64,000 nucleotides of DNA from Candidatus Vallotia laricis (GTDB lineage: Bacteria > Pseudomonadota > Gammaproteobacteria > Burkholderiales > Burkholderiaceae), in NCBI RefSeq assembly GCF_020541325.1, contig NZ_CP047399.1, positions 434,001 to 498,000 on the forward strand, given 5' to 3'. Positions 62,726 through 64,000 of the stretch are shown piece after piece. Under the pieces are notes generated by a model. That model had not been told where the DNA came from, did no database searches, and was given only the letters and a program-made list of their open reading frames with translations. The translations under genes were made by a program, and so were the position numbers. Position 1 is the stretch's first letter; the number at the start of each line of letters is the position of its first letter.

Positions 62726-64000
62726 ATGGATCGTCTCCGTTTATATAATACGTTCAGTTGTAACAAAGAGATCTTTGTTCCATTGATCAAGGGCGAAATA
62801 CGCATGTATGTGTGTGGTATGACTGTCTACGACTATTGCCATATCGGTCATGGTCGAATGATGGTCGTATTCGATATGATCCAGCGATGGTTACGCGCAC
62901 TGGGTTATCGAGTTATATATGTACGTAATATTACCGACATCGATGACAAAATTATTCGTCGGGCAATGGATAACGGCGAGCCAATCAATACGCTGACAGA
63001 TCGCTTTATTAAAGCGATGCACGAGGATGCAACTACCCTGAATATCAAACGCCCAGACCATGAACCACGCGCTACGCAGTTTATACCGCAAATATTAGGC
63101 ATGATCGATTTACTGAAGCGTAATGGCTATGCATACCGAGGACATAATGGTGACATCAATTATTCCGTGCGCAAGTTTACTGCATATGGCCAGTTGTCTC
63201 GTAAGTCGCTCGAGGACCTACGAGCCGGAAAGCGCGTTGCGCAGAATTATGCAAAAAGAGATCCACTCGATTTCGTGCTATGGAAGCGCCCCAAAGACAA
63301 TAAGCCACTAGATATCGGCTGGGATTCAAAATGGGGATGGGGCCGGCCAGGATGGCATATTGAGTGTTCCGCAATGAGCTGCGCATTGCTTGGTGAGCGG
63401 CTGGATATCCATGGTGGCGGTCAAGACTTGCAATTCCCTCATCACGAAAATGAGATTGCACAAAGCGAAGGAGCTACTGGGCAGCATTTCGTTAATTACT
63501 GGTTACATAACGGGTTTGTTAACGTAGATAACGAGAAGATGTCTAAATCGCTTGGTAACTTTTTCACGCTGCGTGATGTGCTGCAACGCTACGACGGTGA
63601 AGTAATTAGAATGCTGATCTTACGCGCGCACTATCGTTCACCGCTGAATTATAGCGACGCATGTCTAGACGATGCGAGAGCAGCTCTTGCCCGGCTTTAT
63701 ACTGCACTCAAAGATGTCACACCAGACAACTGCGAGCTAGACTGGAGTGAACGTCATGCAGTAGCATTTCGAGCCGCTATGAACGATGATTTCAACACAC
63801 CGAGCGCGTTTGCGACGCTGTTTGACTTAGTTTCTGACTTGAATCGTGCGCGCGATCCTGCGCTAGCACGTCAGCTCAAGCGATTAGCCGGCATACTGGG
63901 TATGCTTGAGTACAATCCGCGAGAGTATTTACAAAGGCAATCTCTAGCCGTGGATAAACTTCTATCGCTTGATGTCCCGCAGATTAATGAGCAAATCAAA
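62726..64000 (+). CDS. cysS: Cysteinyl-tRNA synthetase, 5' part
   Basis: CysS charges tRNA-Cys. The frame is open from ATG 62726 to the right edge (425 codons) and leaves the window without a stop. It begins [20 protein letters not shown], with the zinc-binding Cys in YVCGMTVYD, the HIGH motif in [10 protein letters not shown] near residue 37, further zinc ligands in [10 protein letters not shown] and [12 protein letters not shown], and [12 protein letters not shown] near residue 272. The full enzyme has about 460 residues, so only the end is missing. It is divergent from the TPR remnant, as in Burkholderia. Confidence 0.97.
   Translation, partial: MDRLRLYNTFSCNKEIFVPLIKGEIRMYVCGMTVYDYCHIGHGRMMVVFDMIQRWLRALGYRVIYVRNITDIDDKIIRRAMDNGEPINTLTDRFIKAMHEDATTLNIKRPDHEPRATQFIPQILGMIDLLKRNGYAYRGHNGDINYSVRKFTAYGQLSRKSLEDLRAGKRVAQNYAKRDPLDFVLWKRPKDNKPLDIGWDSKWGWGRPGWHIECSAMSCALLGERLDIHGGGQDLQFPHHENEIAQSEGATGQHFVNYWLHNGFVNVDNEKMSKSLGNFFTLRDVLQRYDGEVIRMLILRAHYRSPLNYSDACLDDARAALARLYTALKDVTPDNCELDWSERHAVAFRAAMNDDFNTPSAFATLFDLVSDLNRARDPALARQLKRLAGILGMLEYNPREYLQRQSLAVDKLLSLDVPQINEQIK

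Overview
The window reads as a piece of a shrinking genome from a Burkholderiaceae-related (beta-proteobacterial) bacterium, most likely a host-restricted endosymbiont. That placement is inference. It rests on Burkholderia-type gene order (accD-folC-SPOR-cvpA-purF; prlC-folD-regulator-kinase-aceE-aceF-lpdA; phosphatase-iscRSUA-hscBA-fdx-iscX; lysS-prfB-recJ-rpfE next to lolCD; pyrG-kdsA-eno-ftsB; M50-trpS-dapA-bamC; suhB-trmJ-lpxH-TPR-cysS), on an E3 subunit with its own N-terminal lipoyl domain, and on a coding density near 60 percent with long AT-rich gene-free stretches. I saw no insertion sequence, prophage or CRISPR array.

Layout. 1-4596: accD (3' end), folC, a SPOR protein, cvpA and purF, then tRNA-Lys. 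6535-8274: glyA-nrdR. 9172-10442: a small envelope-protein operon (yqjK-like, yqjE-like, yqjD-like) on the minus strand. 10443-15546: about 5 kb of very AT-rich DNA holding only tRNA-Pro and tRNA-Arg. 15547-26574: prlC and folD (minus), ruins of a two-component system, then the pyruvate dehydrogenase operon aceE-aceF-lpdA. 28229-34620: a low-molecular-weight phosphatase and the complete isc iron-sulfur cluster operon, led by a recognisable IscR site. 34802-40414: lysS, prfB (with the programmed +1 frameshift), recJ and an rpfE-like gene (minus). 41002-47839: lolC-lolD, pyrG, eno, ftsB. 50176-53229: M50 protease, trpS, dapA. 54545-56463: a small lipoprotein and an FKBP. 58990-64000: suhB and the 5' part of cysS.

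The most informative content lies between the genes. By reading the spacers in all frames against the families expected from conserved gene order, I recognised broken copies of kdsA, lpxH, bamC, tatD, trmJ, a TPR-repeat gene, a FixJ-type response regulator with its sensor kinase and, less surely, yciO. Most are near full length but cut by many indels and stops. Loss of kdsA and lpxH (KDO and lipid A synthesis) together with bamC implies dismantling of the lipopolysaccharide outer membrane. Lipoprotein sorting (lolCD), central metabolism (PDH, enolase), Fe-S assembly, folate and one-carbon enzymes (folC, folD, glyA), nucleotide synthesis (purF, pyrG) and translation (lysS, trpS, cysS, prfB) are intact. 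Other oddities are an eroding lipoyl domain on E3, and several long perfect inverted repeats in or beside gene-free DNA.
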